NCBI RefSeq assembly: GCF_025685565.1
Contig: NZ_JAGSYE010000002.1
Location: 1,240,001-1,304,000 of the forward strand
Reading direction: 5' to 3'
DNA length: 64,000 bases
From: Granulicella aggregans
GTDB lineage: Bacteria > Acidobacteriota > Terriglobia > Terriglobales > Acidobacteriaceae
Of the stretch, positions 29,826 to 39,977 are shown in pieces (the stretch's first letter is position 1; every line of letters begins with the position of its first letter). Under the pieces are notes generated by a model. That model was not told the DNA's origin. It did no database searches and worked only from the letters and a program-made list of their open reading frames with translations. Both the position numbers and the translations under genes were made by a program.

Positions 29826-31126
29826 TGCACAAGCTTCGGAGAGGCACCGTAGCTCAAACTACCTTCGTTCGTGGTCGCACTGGCGGTCAGCGATCCGCCA
29901 CCGTTCATCGTGAGCGAACTTGCGACGAGGCCGCCCTTAAAGGTGGAACTGCTGCCGTTCCCGAGGGAGACCGCTGCGGAAGGCGCGTAGATCGCTCCAT
30001 TCATGTAGGCTGAGGCACCTCCTTGAATGGACATGGCGGCGGTGTCGGTGGCGTCCTGATCGATGACGATTCCGTTGTAGTTGCCGACGGTGGGAGCGGT
30101 GCCGCCGCCGTTTTCGGCGTTGCCTCCGGCTACGAGGTTGATGTTCGCGCCGTTATCGATGACCAGATTGGCGGTACCGGTGAGATAGAAGAAGACGCCG
30201 TTGCCGCCGAGGTTGGACTGGCTTCCGGAGCCGCTGAGGAAGTGCAGGCTGCCGGTGGTGATGACGTAGGTTCCAGGGTTGAGGGTCGGGAGAGACCCGT
30301 TGGCGCCGATCGTGAGGGACTTATAGCAGATGACTCCACTGGCGCTGGAGGGACCGGCTGTGAAGGAGGAGCTGCTGCCGCCGGGATCGGAGAGACAGCT
30401 TGCAGGGGAATAGGTGGGTGCCGTGGGCATGGTGGGATTGCACTGGCTGGAGATGGGCTGAACGATGGTCATCGAGGAGGAGATGCTTCCGCCGTTATTG
30501 ACATTGGAGCCGCTCGTCCAGCTTGACGAGACGAGACCGAGGGTGAGACCGCTGAGGACGGAACCGCCGACCACGCCGACGGCGTCTGAGGAGTTGGAGT
30601 CATCGACGACGCCGCATCCGGAGGCATTGAGGCTTGCGCCGTTGCTCATGTTGAGAGTCTCGCCGTTGGTGCCTTCGAGGCAGACGCAGGTCTGGCTGGT
30701 CTTATTGCCGCCGGCGATCGCGGTCGCGGAGACGGTCATGTTGGCGAATTTGCTGGAGAAGGCTCCGAGGAAGACGGTTGAGACGGGCTTTGAGACGGTG
30801 GCCTGAACGTAGGCGGAGCCGGTGAAGTCTCCGCTCTGGGGAGCGTTTGTGAGCGTGACCGTGGCGGGATTCTTCGCAAGTGTGGTGTCGAAGCCATTGA
30901 GCTTCGCCATCGCATTGGCTGCGGCTTGTTCATTGGAGGAGACGTTGTAGGCCATCTCTTCGGCAGCGGCGTAGGCGGCTGCGTCGGCGGCAGATTGTGC
31001 CATGCGCTTTTGACGGAAGAGATTTCCCACGTCGAGGGCGAATGCAAAGAAGCCAATGGCGACTAGGCCCATAAAAGCGGCGACCAGCACCAGCGCCTGA
31101 CCATCCTCTTCCTTGAGGAGCCTCAA
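29822..31126 (-). CDS. TadG-like pilus-associated protein
   Basis: 434 residues from a TTG at 31126 with AAAGGGG upstream (an in-frame TTG at 31186 is less well placed). The N-terminal EEDGQALVLVAAFMGLVAIGFFAFALDVGNLFRQKRMAQSAADAAA region is the Tad/TadG membrane anchor. The body is low-complexity Ser/Gly/Asn-rich, with beta-helix-like repeats (NMSNGASLNASGCG, FYLTGTANLVIDNGANINL) and no von Willebrand factor A motif that I can see. It is first in the three-gene operon. Probably an anchor or adhesive component of the Flp apparatus. Confidence 0.82.
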   Translation of the reverse strand: MRLLKEEDGQALVLVAAFMGLVAIGFFAFALDVGNLFRQKRMAQSAADAAAYAAAEEMAYNVSSNEQAAANAMAKLNGFDTTLAKNPATVTLTNAPQSGDFTGSAYVQATVSKPVSTVFLGAFSSKFANMTVSATAIAGGNKTSQTCVCLEGTNGETLNMSNGASLNASGCGVVDDSNSSDAVGVVGGSVLSGLTLGLVSSSWTSGSNVNNGGSISSSMTIVQPISSQCNPTMPTAPTYSPASCLSDPGGSSSSFTAGPSSASGVICYKSLTIGANGSLPTLNPGTYVITTGSLHFLSGSGSQSNLGGNGVFFYLTGTANLVIDNGANINLVAGGNAENGGGTAPTVGNYNGIVIDQDATDTAAMSIQGGASAYMNGAIYAPSAAVSLGNGSSSTFKGGLVASSLTMNGGGSLTASATTNEGSLSYGASPKLVQ

Positions 31127-31353
31127 CTTTGTCCCCTTTCCATTCCTTGAAGATGGCGTCCTTCGAAGGGGCGCTCGATCTAACAAGACCGCTCTTGAAA
31201 CTCCTGGGAAAAGAGAGTCCGATCTGATTGTAGGTTCAGCGCTTTATCCAGGCACTACAACTATGGTGCGAGACACTGGCGGCGGGTATGTATCTCCAAG
31301 ACAGTTTGCCGAAGGTCGACTACGGATTAGGCGGCATCCACAGACAAAAGTTC

Positions 31354-31425
31354 CCTTCGCGAACGATCGCGAGTGGAACGTGCAACAAGGCGCGAAGCAG
31401 ATCCTCCGCTTCGCGAAGGATGACA
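31354..31425. repeat. Inverted-repeat intergenic element (CCTTCGCGAA / TTCGCGAAGG)
   Basis: Perfect 10-bp arms at 31354-31363 and 31410-31419 flank GCGAAGCAGATCCTCCGC; GATGACA follows. A partial relative (CAGATCCTCCGCTGCGCAAA...GATGACA) occurs at 61049-61077. The rest of the 31127-31447 gap shows no gene. Confidence 0.65.
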
Positions 31426-31447
31426 AGCCTAGTGGGCTGGCTTGGGG

Positions 31448-32704
<1,257 letters not shown>

Positions 32705-32752
32705 AATTTGGCTCTTGCTCCACTCGTAAGTTTACCACCGGGCAGGCAAGAA

Positions 32753-33175
32753 TCAGAGCTTCGAGGCACACTCGCAGGATTTGCAGAAGGTGTGATTGAG
32801 GCGATGGGCGGCGATCATGAGGCCGCTGCCGCAGAAGGTGATAGCTACTTCGACGGCGTGGGAGGGGAGACTGTTACCAAACCAGGCGGCTCCGCCGATG
32901 CAGGAGAGTCCGAGCGACATCATGAGGAGCACGGACCGCCGGCGGTGCTTGCGGAAGCCGATGAACAAGGCGGTAACTCCGAAGAGAGCGACCAGAAGGG
33001 CGAGGCTGCGGTGCGCTCTCTCTTCAGCTGAAAGGAAGTGCGCGAAGACTGCCGAGAAGGAGATCAGAACAGGCGTGAGAAGGCAATGGACGACGCAGAG
33101 CGCAGATGTCCATACGCCGAATCTGTCTGCCCATTGGCGGGAGCCTGCGAGTGAAGGGGTGAAGTCTGAACGCAT
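32753..33175 (-). CDS. MerC-domain membrane protein
   Basis: 140 residues with four hydrophobic segments. The first holds the paired Cys of MerC (TSALCVVHCLLTPVLISF), and the C-terminus ends FCKSCECASKL with further Cys. MerC proteins move Hg(II) across the inner membrane, but most lone chromosomal members have unknown substrates, and no merA or merR is seen here. It is 48 bp upstream of ispG and could share a transcript with it. Confidence 0.82.
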   Translation of the reverse strand: MRSDFTPSLAGSRQWADRFGVWTSALCVVHCLLTPVLISFSAVFAHFLSAEERAHRSLALLVALFGVTALFIGFRKHRRRSVLLMMSLGLSCIGGAAWFGNSLPSHAVEVAITFCGSGLMIAAHRLNHTFCKSCECASKL

Positions 33176-33254
33176 CTCTTCGGGTTATGGGTTGTCGATC
33201 TGGGGTGGCAAACGCAGATTCCCTGCAGGAACGACAAACAATCTCAGAACGAAG

Positions 33255-33647
33255 TTAGCCGACTTGTTTGGATTGGTGCTTGAGGACGGCTGAGACGTTT
33301 TCTTCGACCCAGTTGGTGAGTGTGCGGACATGGAGGGCGGCTTGTGTGCCGAAGGGGGTGAGCGAGTACTCGACCTTCGGGGGAATGGTGGGGTAGACGG
33401 TGCGAGAGAGGAGGCCGTCGGCTTCGAGGGTCTGGAGGGTCTGGGCTAGCATCTTTTCGCTGACGCCGCCGATGGTGCGGGCGAGTTCCGAAAAGCGGTG
33501 GGTGCCGTCTAGCAGAACGAGGAGGATGAGGGTTCCCCAGCGGGAGGTGACGTGGTCGAGGACGATGCGGGAGGGGCAGCTTGCATCGTATACATTGCCC
33601 CTGCGGCGACGCTGGCGGGCGGCGAGGACTCTCGATCCGGTTTCCAT
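33255..33647 (-). CDS. HxlR-family transcriptional regulator (divergent to qorB)
   Basis: 130 residues. Winged-helix features: DHVTSRWGTLILLVLLDGTHRFSEL, then GGVSEKMLAQTLQTLEADGLLSRTVYPTIPPKVEYSLT. A Cys near the N-terminus (DASCPSRIVLDHV) is at the position used for thiol or quinone sensing in several HxlR/DUF24 repressors. It is divergent from qorB, the same arrangement as ytfH-qorB in E. coli. A palindrome directly adjacent to its start codon may be its operator. Confidence 0.9.
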   Translation of the reverse strand: METGSRVLAARQRRRRGNVYDASCPSRIVLDHVTSRWGTLILLVLLDGTHRFSELARTIGGVSEKMLAQTLQTLEADGLLSRTVYPTIPPKVEYSLTPFGTQAALHVRTLTNWVEENVSAVLKHQSKQVG

Positions 33648-33678
33648 GTAAGTAGCTTACATCAAGGTACGTACTTAC
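33648..33678. promoter_or_regulatory. Palindromic candidate operator of the HxlR/qorB pair
   Basis: Outer arms GTAAGTA (33648-33654) and TACTTAC (33672-33678) form a perfect inverted repeat; the left arm also belongs to a local palindrome GTAAG-TAG-CTTAC (33648-33660). It abuts the regulator start codon and lies 82 bp before the qorB ATG. Binding is inferred. Confidence 0.6.
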
Positions 33679-33759
33679 GAAAAGTTAGCTCGTGGAGTAG
33701 AGTTCTTCCTGTGGCCGCGCATGCGGCTGGATGTTGAGAAGGAATCGAGGAGATTGACG

Positions 33760-34614
33760 ATGATCGTAGTGACGGGAGCAACGGGGAAACTGGGAAGTCT
33801 CGTGGTAAAGGCGCTGCTGGAGAGGGTTCCGGCAAGTGAGATTGTGGCGGGTGCGCGGAGCGTGGAGAAGGCTGCCGATTTGAAGGCTCTGGGCGTGGAG
33901 GTTCGCGAAGCGGACTATGCCCGGCCTGAGACACTGGCCGCGGCGTTTGCCGGAGCGGAGAAGGTGTTGTTGATCAGCAGCAATGTGTTGGGCGAGGAGC
34001 GGGTGGCGCAGCATAAGGCGGCTATCAACGCGGCGGTGAAGGCTGGCGTGAAGTTGATCGCGTACACGAGCGTGCTGGGTGCGGACACGTCCAAGCTGAT
34101 TGTGGCGAAGGACCACCTCGCGACGGAGAAAGCGATCGCTGCGTCGGGGCTGAAGTATGTGTTTCTGCGGAACGGATGGTATCTGGAGAACTACACGGAG
34201 AACCTGGGGCCGGCGCTGGCGCATGGGGCGATTCTCGGCTCGGCGAAGGATGGACGGTTCTCGGCGGCGGCCCGGGCGGACTATGCGGCCGCTGCGGCAG
34301 TGGTGTTGACCGAGGTCGCGCATGCGAACAAGGTCTATGAGTTGGCCGGGGATTCTTCGTTCAGCCTGAGCGAACTGGCGGCGGAGGTGTCGGAGGCGTC
34401 AAGCAAAACGGTGGTGTACAAGGACCTGCCGGAAGAGGCGTATGCCGGAGCGTTGATCGGGTTCGGGCTGCCTGCGCCGATCGCTGAGATGCTGGCACAG
34501 GCGGATATTTGTGCGGCAGAAGGAGAGTTGGAGAGTGAGTCGCGGGAGTTAAGTGGGCTGCTGGGAAGACCGACGACTTCGTTGGCCGATGCGGTGGCTG
34601 CGGCGGTGAAGTAA
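33760..34614 (+). CDS. qorB: NAD(P)H:quinone oxidoreductase, QorB/YtfG type
   Basis: 284 residues from the ATG at 33760 (GAGGAG 7 bases upstream); an earlier in-frame ATG at 33721 has no ribosome site. N-terminal Rossmann motif VTGATGKLGS. Strong family matches: EKVLLISSN, AGVKLIAYTSVLGADTS, FLRNGWYLENYTEN, ARADYAAAAAVVL and VYELAGDSSFSLSELAAE. The enzyme reduces quinones with NADPH. Control by the divergent HxlR regulator suggests induction by quinones or other electrophiles. Confidence 0.93.
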   Translation: MIVVTGATGKLGSLVVKALLERVPASEIVAGARSVEKAADLKALGVEVREADYARPETLAAAFAGAEKVLLISSNVLGEERVAQHKAAINAAVKAGVKLIAYTSVLGADTSKLIVAKDHLATEKAIAASGLKYVFLRNGWYLENYTENLGPALAHGAILGSAKDGRFSAAARADYAAAAAVVLTEVAHANKVYELAGDSSFSLSELAAEVSEASSKTVVYKDLPEEAYAGALIGFGLPAPIAEMLAQADICAAEGELESESRELSGLLGRPTTSLADAVAAAVK

Positions 34615-34716
34615 CGGCGGGCGCTGAAAGACCAGAGCGCGATACACTGGAGACACACCGAAGTTGCGTCATGGAATCTGTGCGGCGCTTGCGGTGTGTC
34701 CCACTTTTTTTCAAGT

Positions 34717-34793
34717 GGCCCGGTAGCTCAGTTGCATAGAGCAGCGCACTCCTAACGCGAAGGTCGCAGGTTGGACTCCTGCCCGGGCCACCA
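34717..34793 (+). tRNA. tRNA-Arg(CCU), with swapped 19-56 tertiary pair
   Basis: 77 nt including an encoded CCA (34791-34793). The acceptor stem is a perfect 7 bp (GGCCCGG/CCGGGCC), D stem GCTC/GAGC, T stem GCAGG/CCTGC. The anticodon is CCT at 34751-34753 in loop CTCCTAA, reading AGG. Odd points: position 19 is C (34735) and position 56 is G (34773), the reverse of the near-universal G19-C56. The anticodon stem has G27/A43 and A31/C39 mismatches around three good pairs. The discriminator base is A. Confidence 0.9.
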
Positions 34794-34800
34794 GACCCCC

Positions 34801-36108
34801 CTAAACGAAATCCAGAAAATCCGCTGGTGCCACGCGCGCGCCGGGAAACACGCGCTCCATATCTTTCGATCCGAGGGTTTTATAGGCTGCCTCGCCCAGT
34901 ACGCGGCGGAAGTCGGTTGTGACGGCTAGATCGCGGCCCTCATTCAACTGGCCGTCAGATAGTCCCGGCCACTTGCCGTAGACCTTACCGCCCTTTACCT
35001 GGCCGCCGAGCACGAACATCACGTTGGCGTGCCCGTGGTCGGTGCCGCCGGTGCCATTCTGGCGGGCGGTGCGGCCAAACTCTGACATGGTGACTAGCGT
35101 GATGTTCTGCGCGTCTGCTCCCATGTCCATCCAGAAGGCTGAGATGGCTTCGGAGAACTCTTTCAACCGGCCTGCGAGCTGCCCGGTTGCGGCTCCCTGG
35201 TTCTGGTGGGTGTCCCAGCCGCCAATATCGGAAAAGGCCGCTTCGACGCCGAGGTTCGCCTTCATCAACTGGGCAATCTGCTTCATGCTGTTGCCGAAGC
35301 CGCCATTGGGATAGACGACTCCTGCCGCTGGCTGATACTTTGCCGGGTCGGCGGACTTGAGCATCTTTACCGCCTCGAAGGTCTCCTGGCCGGTGCCGTG
35401 GAGGACGGCGTCGGTGCTTTCGTCGTACATGGCTTGGAATGCGTTCGATAGGGCGCTGGTCTGCTGGCCTTTGCCGGCGACAGAAAAGTTGGCGACGTTC
35501 GCCACGGCGACCGCTGGAACTTTGCCGGCGAGCGCCCGGGGAACCTGGGTGCCCAGGGCTACCGCGCGGAACGGGGAAGGCTTGCCCGACAATTTCTCGT
35601 CGCCCAGGGCGCGGTTGAGCCAGCCGTCTTCGGTCGACTTGATGCCGGGGGTGCCGCTCTCCATGAAGTCCTGGGCATCGAAGTGCGAGCGCGACGGATC
35701 CGTCGATCCTGCGGCATGAATTACCGCCAGATGCCCCTGGTCATAGAGCGGCTTGAAGGACGCCAGCGCGGGATGCAGGCCAAAGAAGCCGTCCAGGTCC
35801 AGAACTTCGTTCTGTTTGATCGCGATCGACGGCCGCATCGAGTAGTAGTTCTTCTCGCGGTATGGCACGACGACATTTAGTCCATCCGCCGCTCCGCGCT
35901 GAAAGAGAACCACCAGCTTCTTCTTGTTTGCAGCAGCTGTGGTCACCTCCGCCATCACGCTGCGGTGCAGGAAGGCGGGAATCACGGAGGTGCCGATAAG
36001 GGCGAGCGCCCCGTCCTTCATAAACCCGCGCCGCGAAACCGTGCGCCTGGCCAGATCTCGCCCGCGCAGGTCACAGCCCCAATCGCTCGAATCGCTCAAA
36101 ATCGCCAT
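34801..36108 (-). CDS. DUF1501 protein with Tat signal
   Basis: 435 residues from the ATG at 36108 (GGAG six bases upstream; a GTG at 36120 is also in frame). The twin-arginine motif SRRGFMK is followed by a hydrophobic stretch (ALALIGTSVIPAFL), so the folded protein is exported by Tat. DUF1501 features: LVVLFQRGAADGLNVVVPY, SRSHFDAQDFMESG, GGWDTHQNQG, MSEFGRTARQNGTGGTDHGHAN. The fold is alkaline-phosphatase/sulfatase-like, but the activity is not established. The usual DUF1800 partner is not adjacent. Confidence 0.9.
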   Translation of the reverse strand: MAILSDSSDWGCDLRGRDLARRTVSRRGFMKDGALALIGTSVIPAFLHRSVMAEVTTAAANKKKLVVLFQRGAADGLNVVVPYREKNYYSMRPSIAIKQNEVLDLDGFFGLHPALASFKPLYDQGHLAVIHAAGSTDPSRSHFDAQDFMESGTPGIKSTEDGWLNRALGDEKLSGKPSPFRAVALGTQVPRALAGKVPAVAVANVANFSVAGKGQQTSALSNAFQAMYDESTDAVLHGTGQETFEAVKMLKSADPAKYQPAAGVVYPNGGFGNSMKQIAQLMKANLGVEAAFSDIGGWDTHQNQGAATGQLAGRLKEFSEAISAFWMDMGADAQNITLVTMSEFGRTARQNGTGGTDHGHANVMFVLGGQVKGGKVYGKWPGLSDGQLNEGRDLAVTTDFRRVLGEAAYKTLGSKDMERVFPGARVAPADFLDFV

Positions 36109-36193
36109 GGCAGACTCCACATCGCAGCAGGCTTGGACCGAACGCCCGCAGCATCTCTACTCAGTCAAACGCCGATCTGCGGGTTAAGTTGCA

Positions 36194-38398
36194 CTAAAAC
36201 GCTGCCAGCTCCGCAATCGCTTTATAGACATCATCCGCCTGTGGCAGAATCACATCCTCCAAGGCGGGCTGATAGGCCACAAAGGTGTCCATTGCGGCTA
36301 CACGGCGGACGGGAGCGTCGAGGTCGTGGAAGAGCTCTTCGCCGATCCGGGCCGCGATCTCTGCGCCGTAACCCCAGCTCTGCATGTCCTCGTGGGCGAC
36401 GATTACGCGGTTTGTTTTCTTCACGGACTCGGCGATCGTCTCCCAATCGTAGGGGCTGAGTGTTCGCAGGTCGATCAGCTCGACGCTGATGCCCTTTTCG
36501 CGCTCGATCTTTACCGCAGCCTGCAGCGCCCTTGGAACAACCGCTCCGTAGGTGACGACCGTGAGGTCTTTTCCGGGCTTCACGATCTTTGCTTTGCCGA
36601 ACGGGATCGCGTACTCCGGGCCGGGATACATCGCGCGGCCGAAGGTCTCGCGGTAGAGGCGCTTGTGTTCGAGGAAGAGGACGGGGTCGTCGCAGCGGAT
36701 GGCGGTCCGCAGCAGGCCGACGGCGTCGAGGGCGTTCGAGGGCATGACGACTCGCACGCCGGGAGTGTGGGTGAAGATGCTCTCGCCGGACTGGGAGTGG
36801 TAGATGGAGCCGCCGGTAAGATAGCCGCCGATGGGTACGCGGATCAGGACCGGGCAGCTGTACTCGCCGTTTGAGCGCCAACGGATCACGGAGAGTTCGT
36901 TCCGCATCTGGTGGACGGCAGGCCAGATGTAGTCGAAGAACTGGATCTCAACGACGGGCTTCATGCCGCGGACGGCCATGCCGATCGCGCGGCCAACGAT
37001 GTTGGCCTCGGCCAGGGGGGAGTTCCAGCAGCGGTCGTTGCCGAACTCGTTCTGGAGGCCGGAGGTGAGCTTGAAGACGCCGCCCTTACCCTTGATCTTC
37101 CCTGCCCGGAGCGCCGCGTCGCGGGTCGCGTCGGCGACGTCTTCGCCGAAGACAACGATGCGCTCGTCGCGTCGCATCTCGTCCTTGAGGCAGGCGTTGA
37201 TGAGGTCGGCCATGGTGCGTTCGGCGTCGTCGGGGGTGCGCTGGGGCTCGGTTGCGAAGCGCCCGTCGGTGACGCTCAGGTCTTCGGAGTAGACATGCTT
37301 TTCAATCGCTTCGCGGGTTGCGACCGGCAGCGGGGCGCGGACGGCGCGGTCTGCCGCGCGCTGGACTTCTTCGTCCACCTGGCGCTCGAGGCGGTCGATC
37401 TCGGCTTCATTGAGGATGCCCTCGCGTAGAAGGTACATCTGCATCCGGGCGATCGGGTCCTTCAGCGAGTCGGCTTCGACCTCTTCGGCGGAGCGGTACT
37501 GGCGCTCATCGTCCGAGAGCGAGTGGGAGTACGGACGCACCACGTGGCCATGCACCAGCGCGGGGCCGTGGCCTGCGCGGCAGTAGGCGACTGCCTCCAC
37601 CATCGCTTTGTAGCTGGCGATGGCGTCGGTGCCGTCGATCTCCGCGAAGTGGAAGTTGGGGAAGTTCGCGACCAGCTTCGAGATGTTTCCGCCGGGGGTG
37701 TTGGCCTCTACGGGCGTGGAGATGGCGTAGCCGTTGTCTTCGACGACGAAGACGATGGGCAGTCTGGCGTTTGAGGCAGTGTTCAGCGACTCCCAGAACT
37801 CGCCCTGGCTGGTGGAGCCTTCGCCGATGGAGACGTAGACGACCTCGTCGGCTTCGAACTTAACCTCTTTGAACTGCCGGTAGTCGATGCCTGAGGAGAT
37901 GGCTGGCTTCGCTAGGGCTTCGGGATGATTGCGGAAGTAGCGGCCTGCTTCGGCGCAGCCTACCGCGTGAAGGCACTGGGTCGCCGTGGCGGAGGATTGC
38001 GTCACGATATTCAGCTTCTTGATGCCCCAGTGCGAGGGCATCTGGCGGCCGCCGCTGGCGGGGTCGTCGGCGGCTCCGACAGCCTGGAGGAGTTGCTCTT
38101 CGACGGTATTGCCGAGGGTGAGGCAGATGGCGCGGTCGCGATAGTAGGGGAAAAACCAGTCGTAGCCTGGCTTCATCGCCATTCCGGCGGCGACCAGCAG
38201 GGCTTCGTGCCCCGCGCAGGAGATCTGGAAGAAGATCTTCTGCTGCCGCTTGAGGACGATCTCGCGGTCGTCGGTCCGGCGTGAGAGGTACATGAGCCGG
38301 TAGAACTCAATCAATTGTTCGCGATCTAACAGGGTATCGTCCGCTTCCTGCACAGACGTGGACGAGCCGTTAAGGCTCGGTAAAGTTTTGCGACCCAT
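36194..38398 (-). CDS. Fused alpha-beta E1 component of 2-oxoacid dehydrogenase
   Basis: 734 residues from the ATG at 38398 (GAGGAAAA upstream). The N-terminal half is E1-alpha: [12 protein letters not shown], then the ThDP-binding [15 protein letters not shown] to NGYAIS (GEG rather than the common GDG). The C-terminal half is E1-beta: [49 protein letters not shown]. It decarboxylates pyruvate or branched-chain oxoacids and passes the acyl group to an E2 lipoyl enzyme, which is not in the window. Fused subunits give fixed stoichiometry. Confidence 0.92.
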   Translation of the reverse strand: MGRKTLPSLNGSSTSVQEADDTLLDREQLIEFYRLMYLSRRTDDREIVLKRQQKIFFQISCAGHEALLVAAGMAMKPGYDWFFPYYRDRAICLTLGNTVEEQLLQAVGAADDPASGGRQMPSHWGIKKLNIVTQSSATATQCLHAVGCAEAGRYFRNHPEALAKPAISSGIDYRQFKEVKFEADEVVYVSIGEGSTSQGEFWESLNTASNARLPIVFVVEDNGYAISTPVEANTPGGNISKLVANFPNFHFAEIDGTDAIASYKAMVEAVAYCRAGHGPALVHGHVVRPYSHSLSDDERQYRSAEEVEADSLKDPIARMQMYLLREGILNEAEIDRLERQVDEEVQRAADRAVRAPLPVATREAIEKHVYSEDLSVTDGRFATEPQRTPDDAERTMADLINACLKDEMRRDERIVVFGEDVADATRDAALRAGKIKGKGGVFKLTSGLQNEFGNDRCWNSPLAEANIVGRAIGMAVRGMKPVVEIQFFDYIWPAVHQMRNELSVIRWRSNGEYSCPVLIRVPIGGYLTGGSIYHSQSGESIFTHTPGVRVVMPSNALDAVGLLRTAIRCDDPVLFLEHKRLYRETFGRAMYPGPEYAIPFGKAKIVKPGKDLTVVTYGAVVPRALQAAVKIEREKGISVELIDLRTLSPYDWETIAESVKKTNRVIVAHEDMQSWGYGAEIAARIGEELFHDLDAPVRRVAAMDTFVAYQPALEDVILPQADDVYKAIAELAAF

Positions 38399-38515
38399 GC
38401 CATTTTCCTCAGAGCGATTGACGATCCGAACCACACCCGATTGTACCGATTTCTTCGTGGATTCACACTTTGCCACAGGGTCCATTCGGGGGCTCGCCGA
38501 AAAAGACGGAGACAG

Positions 38516-38618
38516 GACGAAAAGCGTACCTCAGCGGCTAAAGCCGCATTGCAAGTAAATTGATTTCGGCATGGCTGACGCCGTGCCCTTAAGCAAAACC
38601 TCGTATTTCAACGAGCTT
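38516..38618 (+). repeat. Two-hairpin intergenic repeat
   Basis: GCGTACCTCAGCGGCTAAAG with CCGCATTGCAAG, then GGCATGGCTGACGCCGTGCC and CTTAAGCAAAACC. The first stem GCGGC/GCCGC is intact. It lies in the 368-bp gap between the E1 and JmjC-like genes, which otherwise holds only the duplicated tail. Confidence 0.8.
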
Positions 38619-38675
38619 CCAGGGCGGGCAAATCGGCCGGGTATTTCAACAAGCTCCTGGAGGGCAAATCGGCCC
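38603..38675 (+). repeat. Tandem duplication of the repeat tail (about 36 bp x2)
   Basis: TATTTCAACGAGCTTCCAGG with GCGGGCAAATCGGCC is followed directly by TATTTCAACAAGCTCCTGG with AGGGCAAATCGGCC. Two imperfect copies extend the 3' end of the adjacent repeat. Confidence 0.75.
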
Positions 38676-38766
38676 CTGTTGAGCGGCAACAACGTTGTGG
38701 CAAAGCAAAAGGATGGCTGCAGGAGCTGCGCAACCATCCCTTGGATGATACCGACAGCGGAGAGGC

Positions 38767-39723
38767 TTATCCGTGGCGGAGTTTGTGCGCGACTTTCAGT
38801 CCGAAGCGCACCGGGACGATCGCCTTCGCCTTGAGGCCATCGAGCTGCAGATTCTTGGTCGGAGGGGTCGGATGCAATCCGGCCTTGCGCTCGAAGTAAT
38901 TGAAGGCGCGGGTGAGGCCGATCTGCTTGTCAAGGGCTGTCTCATAGACCAGGCTGTAGGAGATCGAGCGAACCGCGCGCGTCTGAACCCAGTGCGGAGA
39001 GTTCTGCGGCTGGTGGAATCCGACTCCGGCCTTCAGCGGGAAGAAATGATCCTGATCTGGGTTCAGCTTGGACATGTCCAACTGGCCGATGCTGACCCGG
39101 CCACGGGAGTAGAACTCTTCGAGCTCCGGTTCTGTGACCTGATCGGGCGGGTAGGCGTGGTAGTCCTTGTCTCCTTCAATCTGCGCGAAGAACGCAACTT
39201 CAGGGTCGAAGTGAAGCGCCGTCGTCGCGGCAGCAGAGGTGATGAAGACGCTCGACTGGATCCTGCGAATCGGCTGGTTGCCGAGTCCGCCCGGCAGTGC
39301 GCGAAGCTGCTGAATGAGGCTGTTCATCAGGGTCCGGAAACGTACGTCGTAGTTCTCCGGCCGCTTCAGCAGGATGCGGGTAGGCTTCTCATCGAGCCTG
39401 CGGATCGCCTCAACCGGCCTCAGCACGATCTGCTCGGTATCAAAGAACGCGGCATCTGCCTTGGGGCTGGTGCCGGTCACGAAGTAGTCGTTCGCGGAGG
39501 CGGTGGTGTAGCGATCCGCCAGGTCGCAGATGGCCTCGAACTGGAAGAGATCGAGCTTGTGCAGGTTGTGCTGGAAACCGAAGGGCGTGTTGTTGTACAG
39601 GGCCGAGTAAGAAGCTGGGTCAATCTCCAGGCGAGCATCGTTCGATGTGAGCGTCTCTACCGAAGGTAGAGCGGATGTCGACTGGGAGGGCTTAGAGAGT
39701 TCGGACAGGACGTGAGCGGCCAA
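38767..39723 (-). CDS. Cupin/JmjC-like protein (putative 2-oxoglutarate oxygenase)
   Basis: 318 residues from a TTG at 39723, which has GGAGG 5 bases upstream; a GTG at 39798 extends the frame without a ribosome site. The centre has TTALHFDPEVAFFAQIEGDKDYHAYPPD, an H-x-D metal motif plus downstream residues as in JmjC/cupin-8 proteins, and a later His in NSPHWVQT may complete the iron facial triad. A hydroxylase role is therefore plausible but untested. The N-terminal 150 residues are unassigned. No signal peptide; probably cytosolic. Confidence 0.68.
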   Translation of the reverse strand: MAAHVLSELSKPSQSTSALPSVETLTSNDARLEIDPASYSALYNNTPFGFQHNLHKLDLFQFEAICDLADRYTTASANDYFVTGTSPKADAAFFDTEQIVLRPVEAIRRLDEKPTRILLKRPENYDVRFRTLMNSLIQQLRALPGGLGNQPIRRIQSSVFITSAAATTALHFDPEVAFFAQIEGDKDYHAYPPDQVTEPELEEFYSRGRVSIGQLDMSKLNPDQDHFFPLKAGVGFHQPQNSPHWVQTRAVRSISYSLVYETALDKQIGLTRAFNYFERKAGLHPTPPTKNLQLDGLKAKAIVPVRFGLKVAHKLRHG

Positions 39724-39977
39724 GACAACCTCCGGCAAGCGCGTATGCGGATTTCTACAATATGGTTGCAAGTTAGCAGACCCTGCGTGCCAGATCACTC
39801 AATAAGGCCATCGACACAGGACGAGAGTAACCAGGTTTGGAGGTTACGGTAATCGGCAAGTTTTCGCTTTCGCAGACGGGAGAATTGCCCGTCCGAGCGG
39901 CGAAAACTATGGTTTCGCGACTCTATAACCGAACGCGACTTCGGGAAATAACGCGTACCCGAAGAGTGAGTGGCTGC

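Noticed and set aside
32753..33175. Mercury-resistance operon
   Set aside because: Only a MerC-like protein is present; no merR, merA, merT or merP nearby.
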